From positions 1 through 46,289 of the forward strand of contig CALIBK010000025.1 of assembly GCA_938045955.1 (NCBI GenBank): a stretch of DNA of 46,289 bases, in the 5' to 3' direction. Numbering within the stretch: the first letter of the stretch is position 1; each line of letters begins with the position of its first letter. The stretch is from an uncultured bacterium (lineage in GTDB: Bacteria > Desulfobacterota > BSN033 > UBA1163). The notes under the pieces are model-generated. The model did not search any database. It worked only from the letters and a program-made list of their open reading frames with translations, and had not been told where the DNA came from. The translations under genes were made by a program, and so were the position numbers. Of the stretch, positions 26,199 to 33,721 are shown one piece after another.

Positions 26199-26986
26199 AT
26201 CGGCTGGATCTCTCCTCCCTTCGAGTAAAGAATGGAATTCCTTATTTCAGTAACCCTGAACTAGACCGATTGGGTTGGGCCATCCATGGTTTTTTAACTC
26301 GCCAAGGAGGAACGAGTCCTTCCCCCTTTCACTCTCTCAATGTGGGGTTGAATAGTACGGATCAGAAGGAGAATATTTTAAAGAATCTTGGCCTTATTAC
26401 CCATACCTTTGAATTTAAAGAGAAACGGCTCCTGCTCCTTAACCAGATGCAAAAAGATGGAATCCTTTCGATTAGACCCTCAGATGAATCTGTTTCTTCT
26501 TTTCTTCCTTATGATGCGATGATTACCAATCTTTCCAATCTTATATTAGGAATAAAAACCGCAGATTGTCTTCCCATTCTCATTGTGGATGTGAAAAAGA
26601 GGGTGATTTCTGCTATCCATTCTGGACGACAGGGAACGGCCCTTGAGATTACCCGAAAGGTATTAAGAAAAATGAAAGAGGAGTGGGGTTCTACTTTAGA
26701 GAATCTCCTTATTACTCTGGGCCCCTCTATTGGTCCGTGTTGCTATGAAATCGATGAAAAGGTTTTTAGAAAAGAGTGGGAACCTTTTTCTATTCCTACG
26801 AAACCTAAAAGATGGAAGGTTGACCTCGCTATGATTAATATTTCCCAGATGAAAGAAGAGGGCGTTCAGGAGAAACAGATCTGGAGGGTAGATGTCTGTA
26901 CTTGCTGTCATTCGGATCTCTTCTTTTCCTATAGAAAAGAAGGCCGGACAGGAAGGCAGCTCTCTTTTATTGGGATGATTTATTAG
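26195..26986 (+). CDS. pgeF: Multicopper-like laccase-domain protein (YfiH/PgeF)
   Basis: Family once called polyphenol oxidase, now linked to purine nucleoside phosphorylase activity and peptidoglycan editing (YfiH). From the ATG that overlaps the rluD stop it is 263 aa. Motifs: FLTRQGGTSPSPFHSLNVGL, IKTADCLPILIVDVKKRVISAIHSGRQGTAL, LGPSIGPCCYEIDEKV and DVCTCCHSDLFFSYRKEG, with the Cys/His zinc or copper ligands. HSGRQG replaces the usual HAGWRG. The track extends it 50 residues upstream into rluD, which I reject in favour of the coupled start. rluD-yfiH adjacency is widespread. Confidence 0.9.
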   Translation: MNRLDLSSLRVKNGIPYFSNPELDRLGWAIHGFLTRQGGTSPSPFHSLNVGLNSTDQKENILKNLGLITHTFEFKEKRLLLLNQMQKDGILSIRPSDESVSSFLPYDAMITNLSNLILGIKTADCLPILIVDVKKRVISAIHSGRQGTALEITRKVLRKMKEEWGSTLENLLITLGPSIGPCCYEIDEKVFRKEWEPFSIPTKPKRWKVDLAMINISQMKEEGVQEKQIWRVDVCTCCHSDLFFSYRKEGRTGRQLSFIGMIY

Positions 26987-26996
26987 ACGGAAAGGG

Positions 26997-27263
26997 ATGA
27001 AAGAGAGTTTCGTTAAGATTTACTTACAATCGAGAGCTCCAAAAAATGAGTTAGTCGGTCCCTATCGAGATGGGATTAAAGTGAGGGTGACCGCTCCACC
27101 CGTTAAGGGAGAGGCCAATGAAGCTCTCATTCGATTTTTAGCAAAGCTCTGGGGACTTTCGCCTTCCCGGATTGAAATTCAAAAGGGTCATCATTCTCGT
27201 GAAAAAATATTAAAGATTTCGGGAGAGGTTCAAGGAGTTGACTTTGAAAGGAAAATCGATTAG
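26997..27263 (+). CDS. DUF167 (YggU-family) small protein
   Basis: Conserved small protein of unknown function, 88 aa, with VKIYLQSRAPKNELVGPYRDGIKVRVTAPPVKGEANEALIRFLAKLWGLSPSRIEIQKGHHSREKILKISG, the usual YggU pattern. AAAGGG lies directly before the ATG and it follows pgeF by 10 bp, so it completes the rluD-pgeF-DUF167 operon. The tRNA-Sec gene begins 10 bp after its stop. Confidence 0.88.
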   Translation: MKESFVKIYLQSRAPKNELVGPYRDGIKVRVTAPPVKGEANEALIRFLAKLWGLSPSRIEIQKGHHSREKILKISGEVQGVDFERKID

Positions 27264-27273
27264 TTTAAAAAAT

Positions 27274-27368
27274 GGAAGTGGAAAGGTCCTGGTGGGCCTC
27301 CTGGACTTCAAATCCAGTGGCGGGCCGAAGAGGTCTGCGGTGGGTTCGATTCCCATGCACTTCCGCCA
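27274..27368 (+). tRNA. selC: tRNA-Sec (UCA anticodon)
   Basis: A 95-nt tRNA with the anticodon arm CTGGA-CTTCAAA-TCCAG, reading UGA through anticodon UCA. The acceptor GGAAGTG pairs with CACTTCC, followed by G and an encoded CCA. The variable arm is long (GCGGGCC pairing with GGTCTGC through wobbles) and the T arm is TGGGTTCGATTCCCA. The anticodon arm is the same as in E. coli SelC. The eighth acceptor pair would be G-G by my alignment, slightly imperfect. Its presence implies a selenocysteine system (SelA, SelB, SelD) elsewhere in the genome. Track ORFs 27210-27410 and 27238-27564 overlay it and are artefacts. Confidence 0.95.
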
Positions 27369-27421
27369 AAGCAGGTTATACCCCCTGCTATTTGCAGGTA
27401 TAAAAATCAAAGGAGGAGAGA

Positions 27422-27616
27422 ATGTTTGGAATTGGAATGCCAGAATTATTAGTCATCTTGGTCATTATCCTGATTATCTTTGGAGCTGGAAAACTTCCTC
27501 AGATTGGAGAGGGATTGGGAAAAGGAATCCGGAATTTCAGGAGGGCGACCAAAGAGAAGGATGAAATCGACGTGACCCCCAAAAAGACGGAAGAGATTTC
27601 TGAAAAAAAGGAATAA
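27422..27616 (+). CDS. tatA: Twin-arginine translocase subunit TatA
   Basis: Pore-forming subunit that exports folded proteins. The 64-aa protein starts [42 protein letters not shown], a single short membrane segment, FGxxKLP hinge and amphipathic helix, then a charged tail. AGGAGAGA precedes the ATG. The stop codon abuts the folK ATG. tatC is not adjacent. Confidence 0.95.
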   Translation: MFGIGMPELLVILVIILIIFGAGKLPQIGEGLGKGIRNFRRATKEKDEIDVTPKKTEEISEKKE

Positions 27617-28102
27617 ATGCCCCACCTTGCCTATCTCGGGATCGGTTCAAACCTCGGCGATAAAATAGAACAGTGTCGAAAGGCCATTACAGAAATTCTC
27701 GCCATCCACGGTCATAGACTTTTAGCTCAATCTTCCTTTTATAAAACACAACCGATGGGTTATCTGGCCCAAGATTGGTTTATCAATGGGGTGATTCATA
27801 TTGAAACCGATTTGGACCCCTTAGAACTCCTTAGGAAGTTGAAGGAGATAGAATCTAAAATGGGGCGAAAAGAGACTGTTAGATGGGGTCCCCGGGCAAT
27901 TGACCTCGATCTTCTCCTTTATGATGATTTGGTAATGAAAACCGAAGAGCTTGAAATCCCCCATCCACGATTAAAGGATAGACAGTTTGTCCTCATTCCC
28001 TTGGTCGAAATCAGCCCCAATTTAATCCATCCCTCCATAAAAAAGACAATGAGAGAACTCCTTTCAGAGATTCAGGAAGACCAAGGAGTGGAGAAGATTT
28101 AA
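27617..28102 (+). CDS. folK: HPPK, 6-hydroxymethyl-7,8-dihydropterin pyrophosphokinase
   Basis: Transfers pyrophosphate from ATP to the dihydropterin in folate synthesis. The 161-aa protein has YLGIGSNLGDKIEQCRKAI, SSFYKTQPMGYLAQDWFINGV, ESKMGRKETVRWGPRAIDLDLLLYDD (metal-binding D-x-D) and LEIPHPRLKDRQFVLIPL. It directly follows tatA with no gap. folP and folB are not present here. Confidence 0.95.
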   Translation: MPHLAYLGIGSNLGDKIEQCRKAITEILAIHGHRLLAQSSFYKTQPMGYLAQDWFINGVIHIETDLDPLELLRKLKEIESKMGRKETVRWGPRAIDLDLLLYDDLVMKTEELEIPHPRLKDRQFVLIPLVEISPNLIHPSIKKTMRELLSEIQEDQGVEKI

Positions 28103-28106
28103 AAAT

Positions 28107-28135
28107 TTGACAAATCCGAAGATATATGTTAAGTT
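28107..28135 (+). promoter_or_regulatory. Candidate promoter for the lipoprotein pair
   Basis: A consensus TTGACA (28107-28112) sits immediately after folK, with TAAGTT 17 bp downstream, about 30 bp before the lipoprotein ribosome site. The -10 is weak. Confidence 0.4.
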
Positions 28136-28165
28136 CTAAATTAAAGAATTGAAAGGAGGTTGACG

Positions 28166-28459
28166 ATGCAAATGAGAACTATTACCCTTTTATTTATTTT
28201 TGTCTTTCTTTCATTTTCGCTCTCTGGTTGTTATTACTTTGCGGCAAAGAATGAGATCAAAGAAGCCGAGAAATATTTAGCCGAATTGAAAGCGGCAGGA
28301 GGGGAGAAGAACGCACCTTACGAATATTGCAGTGCAGAGTCTTACCTTTATGGAGCCAAATTAGAGTTTGACCACAATGATTACAAGGTGGCAAAAGGAT
28401 TTGCATCCCAATCGAAATCTGCATCAAAGTCAGGTTTAGAAATTGTAAAAAAGAAGTAA
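28166..28459 (+). CDS. Small lipoprotein, DUF4398-like
   Basis: Predicted envelope lipoprotein of 97 aa. The N-terminal hydrophobic segment ends in the lipobox LSGC. The mature part is helical and charged: EIKEAEKYLAELKAAGGEKNAPYEYCSAESYLYGAKLEFDHNDYKVAKGFASQSK. It resembles the N-terminal module of the next protein (shared pattern A-x-APY-x-AEAYL-x2-A-x3-E). The track starts six bases upstream at a TTG; AAAGGAGG at 28153-28160 fits the ATG at 28166. Function unknown; probably works with its neighbour at the outer membrane. Confidence 0.75.
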   Translation: MQMRTITLLFIFVFLSFSLSGCYYFAAKNEIKEAEKYLAELKAAGGEKNAPYEYCSAESYLYGAKLEFDHNDYKVAKGFASQSKSASKSGLEIVKKK

Positions 28460-28489
28460 CCTAAATCGAGGAAAGGGGGGAGATCAAAG

Positions 28490-29302
28490 ATGAATCCAAA
28501 ATCAATAATCCTGGTTCTACTCATTCTGGGGGCAATGGTTATCTCAGGATGTGCTGTCAGTAAAGAGACGATGATGGCCTATAATGATGCGAAAGAAACC
28601 TTTCAAAAAGCTACTGATGCTGGGGCAAAAAAGTGTGCCCCCTGTCAATATGCGACCGCAGAAGCTTATTTAGCCCTTGCTGACCATGAAATTAAGCACT
28701 ACTGGAGAGAATTAGAGAATCTTAAAAAACATATTGGCATTGTAAAAGAAAAATCCCTGGAAGCCTTACGACTTACACCTTGTGAAGAGGTTCCAAAACC
28801 TGCTCCACCCCCACCAGCACCTCCGACACCTACACCGGTTCCCCCTTCACCTGCACCTCCACCTCCAGCACCGGCGCCTCCAGCACCAGAACCGGCGCCT
28901 CCACCTCCAGCTCCAGCACCTGCACCTCCAGCTCCAGCACCGGCACCTCCTCCACCTAAGGCGGCTCCGGTTTTCGATCCTGTTTATTTTGATGTGAATA
29001 AAACCAATATTAGCCCAACCGCTGCGAAGGCACTGGATCGGAATGGAGAGATCCTAAAGAAGAACCCTGAAATCAAGGTTGAAATCGGAGGCCATACGGA
29101 TTCAGGTGGACCAGAGAAAGTGAATCAGAAGATATCGGAGAAAAGGGCTCAGAGTGTCAAGAAGTATCTAATGGATAAGTTCGGAATCGAGGAGAATCGA
29201 TTGATCGTAAAGGGGTACGGTTCCACAAGGCCTGTTGCAGACAATAAAACGGAGGAAGGGAGGGCTAAAAATCGGAGGGTGGAACTGAGGCCCCTTCCTT
29301 AA
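28490..29302 (+). CDS. OmpA-family lipoprotein with Pro/Ala-rich linker
   Basis: Predicted peptidoglycan-binding envelope lipoprotein, 270 aa. Order: lipoprotein signal ending VISGC (~21), a helical DUF4398-like module (~25-100) related to the preceding protein, a ~60-residue Pro/Ala linker (PAPPPPAPPTPTPV...), and a C-terminal OmpA/Pal domain with VYFDVNKTNISPTAAKALD, VEIGGHTDSGGPEKVNQKISEKRAQSVKKYL and GYGSTRPVADNKTEEGRAKNRRVEL. GGGGGGAG lies about nine bases before the ATG. The linker could span the periplasm. A terminator hairpin follows. Confidence 0.88.
   Translation: MNPKSIILVLLILGAMVISGCAVSKETMMAYNDAKETFQKATDAGAKKCAPCQYATAEAYLALADHEIKHYWRELENLKKHIGIVKEKSLEALRLTPCEEVPKPAPPPPAPPTPTPVPPSPAPPPPAPAPPAPEPAPPPPAPAPAPPAPAPAPPPPKAAPVFDPVYFDVNKTNISPTAAKALDRNGEILKKNPEIKVEIGGHTDSGGPEKVNQKISEKRAQSVKKYLMDKFGIEENRLIVKGYGSTRPVADNKTEEGRAKNRRVELRPLP
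28798..28957 (+). repeat. Degenerate tandem repeat encoding the Pro/Ala linker
   Basis: Short units such as CCTCCAGCACCGGCG and CCAGCTCCAGCACC recur within the OmpA-like gene, all in the same frame. Such arrays can change length by slippage without shifting the frame when units are multiples of three. The track ORF 28782-28997 in another frame is a by-product. Confidence 0.7.
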
Positions 29303-29339
29303 AAAAGGATTTTCGATAATTTTTAAAGATCCATTCCAT

Positions 29340-29376
29340 GGTGGTAGGGGAAAATTCTTACCACCTATTTTTTTAT
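29340..29376 (+). terminator. Intrinsic terminator after the OmpA-like gene
   Basis: GGTGGTA pairs with TACCACC around a short loop and is followed by TATTTTTTT, immediately before the ribosome site of the transaldolase gene. Confidence 0.7.
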
Positions 29377-29394
29377 TTAAAGAGGAGGATGAGA

Positions 29395-30045
29395 ATGAAA
29401 ATCTTTATCGACACAGCCAATCCTGATGAGATCCGTAAAGCTTATGAGATGGGAGTGATTGATGGCGTGACGACGAATCCAACCCTTATTTCTAAAGAAG
29501 GAAAACCCTTCGACTCCCTTGTTCATGAGATCTGCAGCATCATTGGAAAACTTCCGATTAGTCTCGAAGTCATCAGTCTTAAGGCAGAGGAAATGATTGA
29601 GGAGGCACAGAAACTTTCTAAGATCGGAGAAAACATCGTGGTAAAGATTCCGATGACCTCCGAAGGATTGAAGGCGGTAAAGATTCTCGTTGGGCAAGGG
29701 ATCAAGACAAATACAACCCTTGTCTTTTCTCCTGCTCAAGCTTTGCTTGCGGCAAAGGCAGGAACCACTTACGTCAGTCCATTTATCGGAAGATTGGACG
29801 ATATCTCCCAGACCGGGATGGAGCTGGTCGAACAGATTGTGACCATCTTTGAAAACTATCAATTTGAATCGCAGGTCATTGTTTCAAGTATTCGACATCC
29901 CGTTCATGTTCTCGAGGCTGCCCTTATCGGAGCCGATGTGGCTACGGTTCCTTATAAAGTCATCGAACAACTGATCCGTCATCCTCTGACCGATATTGGA
30001 ATTGAGAGATTCCTTTCGGACTGGAAGAAGGTTCCAAAAAAATAA
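29395..30045 (+). CDS. Transaldolase / fructose-6-phosphate aldolase (TalC/FSA family)
   Basis: Class-I aldolase of sugar phosphates. From this start it is 216 aa, the usual size of the short TalC/FSA group. Motifs: [74 protein letters not shown] with the Schiff-base lysine in VKIP, and [18 protein letters not shown]. The track begins in the terminator region; AGAGGAGG precedes two close ATGs (29389, 29395), and I choose the second by spacing. Transaldolase versus FSA activity cannot be decided by eye. Confidence 0.88.
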   Translation: MKIFIDTANPDEIRKAYEMGVIDGVTTNPTLISKEGKPFDSLVHEICSIIGKLPISLEVISLKAEEMIEEAQKLSKIGENIVVKIPMTSEGLKAVKILVGQGIKTNTTLVFSPAQALLAAKAGTTYVSPFIGRLDDISQTGMELVEQIVTIFENYQFESQVIVSSIRHPVHVLEAALIGADVATVPYKVIEQLIRHPLTDIGIERFLSDWKKVPKK

Positions 30046-30128
30046 GAAAAAAATTTTATTCCCATCAATGATGACCTGTTCTGGTCAGGAGGAAATTTTT
30101 AAAGGGAAATGGGGTTTCTCGGGGAACG

Positions 30129-30572
30129 TTAAATAGTTTCTATAAGGATCTGTTTGGGTTGAACCTCTTGTTTTTTGGGGAGAATAATCTTTAGCATTCC
30201 ATCTTTATAAGAGGCTTTTATTTCTTCTTGATTGATGAGTTTCGGAAGAGTGAATGTCTTTCGAAAGGGACCATAAGGCCGTTCGATCTGAATGTAACGT
30301 TCGTCCTCCACTTCTTTGAGGAGTTTTCGGTTTCCCTGAATGATTAATGTATTCTCTTCCACTTTTATCTCGATTTCATCTTGATTAAGCTCAGGGAGAT
30401 CCATCTTTAAGACAACCTCTTTTTCACGTTCAATAATATCCACAGGAGGAGACCATCCTCCTCCAGGCATTTCTTCCTTAAAGATACGGGAGAGGGTTTC
30501 GTCAAAAAGCCGGGTCATTCGATCCTGCATCCTCATCAGATCTCGAAATGGCTCCCATTTGACATGGACCAT
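30129..30572 (-). CDS. Small heat-shock protein, Hsp20/alpha-crystallin family
   Basis: ATP-independent holdase chaperone, 147 aa. The N-terminal arm (WEPFRDLMRMQDRMTRLFDETLSRIF) is followed by the alpha-crystallin domain, SPPVDIIEREKEVVLKMDLPELNQDEIEIKVEENTLIIQGNRK and YGPFRKTFTLPKLINQEEIKASYKDGMLKIILPKK, ending in a short tail. CGGAGGTAGG precedes the ATG. It lies after the HoxU-like gene but has its own strong promoter candidate. No CIRCE element is seen. Confidence 0.95.
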   Translation of the reverse strand: MVHVKWEPFRDLMRMQDRMTRLFDETLSRIFKEEMPGGGWSPPVDIIEREKEVVLKMDLPELNQDEIEIKVEENTLIIQGNRKLLKEVEDERYIQIERPYGPFRKTFTLPKLINQEEIKASYKDGMLKIILPKKQEVQPKQILIETI

Positions 30573-30601
30573 GTTCCCTACCTCCGAAATAATTTATAAA
30601 A

Positions 30602-30630
30602 ATTATAATTCAATAGGAGGGGAATTTCAA
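30602..30630 (-). promoter_or_regulatory. Strong sigma-70-type promoter candidate for hsp20
   Basis: On the minus strand, TTGAAA (30625-30630) is followed after exactly 17 bp by a perfect TATAAT (30602-30607), 30 bp before the hsp20 start. The -35 overlaps the stop codon of the upstream HoxU-like gene. Confidence 0.6.
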
Positions 30631-31340
30631 CTTCGACAGGTATAACAGACATCGAAGAAATCTTTGGGGAGGTTTGCCTTTTCTCTAAATTTCTCCAATT
30701 GATACCACGGGGCAAAATAGTTTCCACAGATCTTACACTGCTTCATTTTGAGGGTTCGTTTCCAACGAGTAATGGTCCGTTCATCCCCCTCTTCCTTCAT
30801 CCCGATCACATTAACAGGGCAAACCACGACACAAGCACCACAGGCAATGCAATCCTTTGGTTGTTCCATAAAGGGGGGGCATACCTCTCTACGATCTCCT
30901 CTGAATGCAAATTGTATTGCATGGGCTCCAACTACCTCATCACATACCCTTGCACATAGTCCACATAGAATGCAATCTTTATCCTCTTTTTTAAATCTTA
31001 TCTCATTGATGCCCATCTCTTTTGCCATCTCCTGAAGAAGCTTACTTCCAGGGCACATGGCCAGGAGTAGCTCCATGACCATCTTGCGGGCCCGAAGAAC
31101 CTTCTCGGTCGAGGTAAAAACTTCGATCCCTTCCATTACAGGATAATTACATGAGGTAGTAATTCTTGATCGACCTTTTCTTGAAACCTCCACCAAACAG
31201 AGACGACAGGCTCCATAAGGTTTTACATTTTCATTATAACAAAGATGTGGTATATCGAAACCTTCATCTAAGGCCACCTCAAGTACGTTTTGATCTTCCT
31301 TGGCTTCGACGGGCTGTCCATCAATGGTAAATGAAACCAT
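30627..31340 (-). CDS. HoxU/NuoG-N-terminal-like iron-sulfur subunit
   Basis: Electron-transfer subunit resembling the N-terminus of NuoG, HoxU and the ferredoxin part of HydA. The 237-aa protein has a plant-type [2Fe-2S] domain (LCYNENVKPYGACRLCLVEV...TTSCNYPV) and two [4Fe-4S] clusters (CILCGLCARVCDEV and CIACGACVVVCPVN). The third, His/Cys-type cluster region is reduced to LLLAMCPGSKLL. The last ~40 residues add CKICGNYFAP...CYTCRS, a zinc-ribbon or extra cluster site. No H-cluster or molybdopterin domain is attached. Last gene of the por-nuoEF operon, so it probably passes electrons between NuoF-like flavin and ferredoxin. Confidence 0.85.
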   Translation of the reverse strand: MVSFTIDGQPVEAKEDQNVLEVALDEGFDIPHLCYNENVKPYGACRLCLVEVSRKGRSRITTSCNYPVMEGIEVFTSTEKVLRARKMVMELLLAMCPGSKLLQEMAKEMGINEIRFKKEDKDCILCGLCARVCDEVVGAHAIQFAFRGDRREVCPPFMEQPKDCIACGACVVVCPVNVIGMKEEGDERTITRWKRTLKMKQCKICGNYFAPWYQLEKFREKANLPKDFFDVCYTCRS

Positions 31341-31372
31341 TCCTTTCTCCTTTTTATAAATTTTATATATTT

Positions 31373-33244
31373 TTATTGCACCTCGATGGCATTAAATTTA
31401 CAGGTTTCAAAACACATTCCACATTTTATACACTTTTCTTCATCTATTTTGAACGGAATTCCTTCTTCTTTCTTCGTTTTTCTTTTACCTGTAATGGCAT
31501 TGACCGGACATTCCTTGGCACATCGACCACACATTGTACATGCATCAGTTAAAATTCGATATCTTAGTAGTGCTTTACAAACCTTTGCAGGGCATCTTTT
31601 ATTAATAATATGTTCTTTATATTCATCTCTAAAATACCGGAGTGTTGAAAGGACGGGATTGGGGGCTGTTCCACCCAGGGCGCAAAGGGAAGCCTCTGCA
31701 GTAACCCAACCCAACTCTTCAAGGAGATCCAGATGTTCGATCTTTCCCCTCCCCTCACTTATCTCTGTAAGGATCTCATACATCCGTTTTGTCCCCTCCC
31801 TGCACGAAGTACATTTACCACAAGACTCATCTTTTAAAAAGTTCATAAAATATTTAGCCACATCGACCATGCAGGTGGACTCATCCATCACAATCATTCC
31901 TCCTGAACCCATCATTGAGCCAACCTCGGTTAATCGGTCAAAATCAACAGGAAGATCAAGAAGCGATTCTGGGATACATCCTCCAGATGGTCCTCCAGTT
32001 TGAACAGCCTTGAGTTTTTTACCACCCGGAATTCCACCACCAATATCATAAACGATTTCTCGTAGAGTAATCCCCATAGGAACCTCTACAAGCCCCGTAT
32101 TATTGACCTTTCCAACCAGTGAGAAGATCTTCGTTCCTTTACTTCCTTCGGTGCCAATCTGCCTATACCAATCAGCGCCTTCATTAATAATGACCGGGAC
32201 GTTTGCCCAGGTTTCAACATTGTTCAGATTAGTCGGTCGACCATAAAGGCCGCTAATCACTGTGTGGACATGTTTGGCTCGTGGTTCCCCCACATTGCCT
32301 TCAATAGTGGCCATTAAAGCTGTGGATTCCCCAGCCACAAATGCGCCTCCTCCCCGACTGATCTTGATATCAAAATTAAATCCTGAACCTAAGATATCTT
32401 CTCCTAACAGGCCTCGTTCTCGAGCCTGATCAATAGCAATTCCAATATTCTCAAGAGCAAGGGGATACTCATGTCTGACAAAGATATAGCCCTCATTGGC
32501 ACCAATAGCAAAACCTCCAATGATCATTCCCTCAAGAACACTATGAGGATTCCCTTCCAATAAGCTCCTGTCCATATAGGCTCCAGGGTCGCCCTCATCA
32601 GCATTACAAACAACATATTTAATGGTCCCGGGGGCATTCCGGCATTGTTCCCATTTCAGACCAGCAGGGAATCCCCCACCCCCTCGACCTCTCAAATTAG
32701 CCTTTTTTATCTCCTCGATGATCTCCACCGGTTTCATAGAAAATAGGGCCTTAACAAGGGCTCGGTATCCTCCAACCGCAATATAATCTTCAATTTTGGT
32801 GGGATCAATACTTCCATTGCTACCGAATATAATCCGTTTCTGCTTCCGGTAAAATGGAACTTCCTCTTCAGAAACAATCTTTTCTTTGGTCACTGGGTGC
32901 TCATAGAGAAGATCCTGGATGACCTTTCCCTTCAGAACCGTTTCCTGGAAAATCGCAGGTACATCCTCTGGTTTTACCTTTTGGTAAAAAACCTTCTGTG
33001 GATGAATAACCACCAGCGGTCCTCTCTCGCAAAACCCGTGGCAGCCTGTCACTCTCAGACCGATCCTATTTTCCTCGGCCTTCTCATGAAGAACTCTTTT
33101 AAAGGCTTCCACTACCGCATGACAGCCGGAAGCATGGCACCCCGTTCCTCCGCAGACCGTTATAACAGGTTGATCGAGATTCCGTTTGGAAAGAATTTCA
33201 TTTCTGTATTTCTCCAACTCCTGAGGAGAACTAAGTCTTGCCAT
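31373..33244 (-). CDS. NuoF-like NAD(H)- and FMN-binding subunit (HydB/HndC type)
   Basis: Flavin subunit that exchanges electrons with NAD(H). From the preferred start it is 623 aa: an N-terminal thioredoxin-like [2Fe-2S] domain (VITVCGGTGCHASGC, GLRVTGCHGFCERGP), the NuoF core with NLRGRGGGGFPAGLKWEQC and NADEGDPGAYMDRSLLEGNPHSVLEG for NADH/FMN, the CGKCTSCREGTKRMYEIL cluster, and two C-terminal [4Fe-4S] motifs (CTMCGRCAKECPVN, CIKCGMCFETCKFN). This layout is that of bifurcating hydrogenases and related complexes rather than respiratory NuoF. GAAGGAGGAAG precedes the internal ATG at 33244, so the 17-residue track extension is rejected. It overlaps the nuoE-like gene by 14 bp. Confidence 0.93.
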   Translation of the reverse strand: MARLSSPQELEKYRNEILSKRNLDQPVITVCGGTGCHASGCHAVVEAFKRVLHEKAEENRIGLRVTGCHGFCERGPLVVIHPQKVFYQKVKPEDVPAIFQETVLKGKVIQDLLYEHPVTKEKIVSEEEVPFYRKQKRIIFGSNGSIDPTKIEDYIAVGGYRALVKALFSMKPVEIIEEIKKANLRGRGGGGFPAGLKWEQCRNAPGTIKYVVCNADEGDPGAYMDRSLLEGNPHSVLEGMIIGGFAIGANEGYIFVRHEYPLALENIGIAIDQARERGLLGEDILGSGFNFDIKISRGGGAFVAGESTALMATIEGNVGEPRAKHVHTVISGLYGRPTNLNNVETWANVPVIINEGADWYRQIGTEGSKGTKIFSLVGKVNNTGLVEVPMGITLREIVYDIGGGIPGGKKLKAVQTGGPSGGCIPESLLDLPVDFDRLTEVGSMMGSGGMIVMDESTCMVDVAKYFMNFLKDESCGKCTSCREGTKRMYEILTEISEGRGKIEHLDLLEELGWVTAEASLCALGGTAPNPVLSTLRYFRDEYKEHIINKRCPAKVCKALLRYRILTDACTMCGRCAKECPVNAITGKRKTKKEEGIPFKIDEEKCIKCGMCFETCKFNAIEVQ

Positions 33245-33719
33245 TCGCTTCCTCCTTCTTCTTTTCAGACCAGAATTTCTTAAGGGTTTCTTCAACTTTT
33301 GCCGGACTCATCTTTCCAAAGTATTCACCATCAATAGCAACCACGGGCCCAGCGGCACAGACGCCTAAACAGTTAACCGTCTCTAAAGTAAAATTCTGGT
33401 CTCTCGTTGTCTCTCCTGGGCGAATCCCTAATTCGAGTTTGATCTGATCAACAATCCGTTGGGCCCCCCGAACATGGCAGGCCGTCCCCATACAAACACA
33501 GATTTCGTGTTTCCCTCTGGGCATCAAACTGAAGGCCCGATAGAACGTGGCAATCCTGTAAATTTTACTGATTGGAATATTTAACTTCTCTCCAACAAGT
33601 TCAAGGGCTTCCCTTGGAAGATATTTCTCCTTTGCCTGAATGTCTTGGAGGATCGCGAGGATGGACGATTCTTTATTTCCATACTTATTGATGATCATTT
33701 CAATTTCAGAACGCGTCAT
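33231..33719 (-). CDS. NuoE-like [2Fe-2S] subunit
   Basis: Thioredoxin-like subunit partnering NuoF in NADH-dependent complexes. The 162-aa protein has the helical N-terminus (ILAILQDIQAKEKYLPREALELVGEKLNIPISKIYRIATFYRAFSL) and four cluster cysteines in ICVCMGTACHVRGA and VNCLGVCAAGPVV. Its start lies 2 bp after the porB stop, so it belongs to the por transcript, and it overlaps the nuoF-like gene. Confidence 0.95.
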   Translation of the reverse strand: MTRSEIEMIINKYGNKESSILAILQDIQAKEKYLPREALELVGEKLNIPISKIYRIATFYRAFSLMPRGKHEICVCMGTACHVRGAQRIVDQIKLELGIRPGETTRDQNFTLETVNCLGVCAAGPVVAIDGEYFGKMSPAKVEETLKKFWSEKKKEEANGKT

Positions 33720-33721
33720 GA

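Noticed and set aside
27371-27405. Hairpin after tRNA-Sec as a terminator
   Set aside because: TATACC...CCTGC can pair imperfectly with GCAGG...TATA but no T tract follows on the plus strand; it probably does not terminate.
27210-27564. ORFs overlapping tRNA-Sec (27210-27410 minus, 27238-27564 plus)
   Set aside because: They run across a well-formed tRNA and over the tatA gene in the wrong frame.
28782-28997. Alternate-frame His/Leu-rich ORF inside the OmpA-like gene
   Set aside because: It is a frame by-product of the Pro/Ala-coding repeats.
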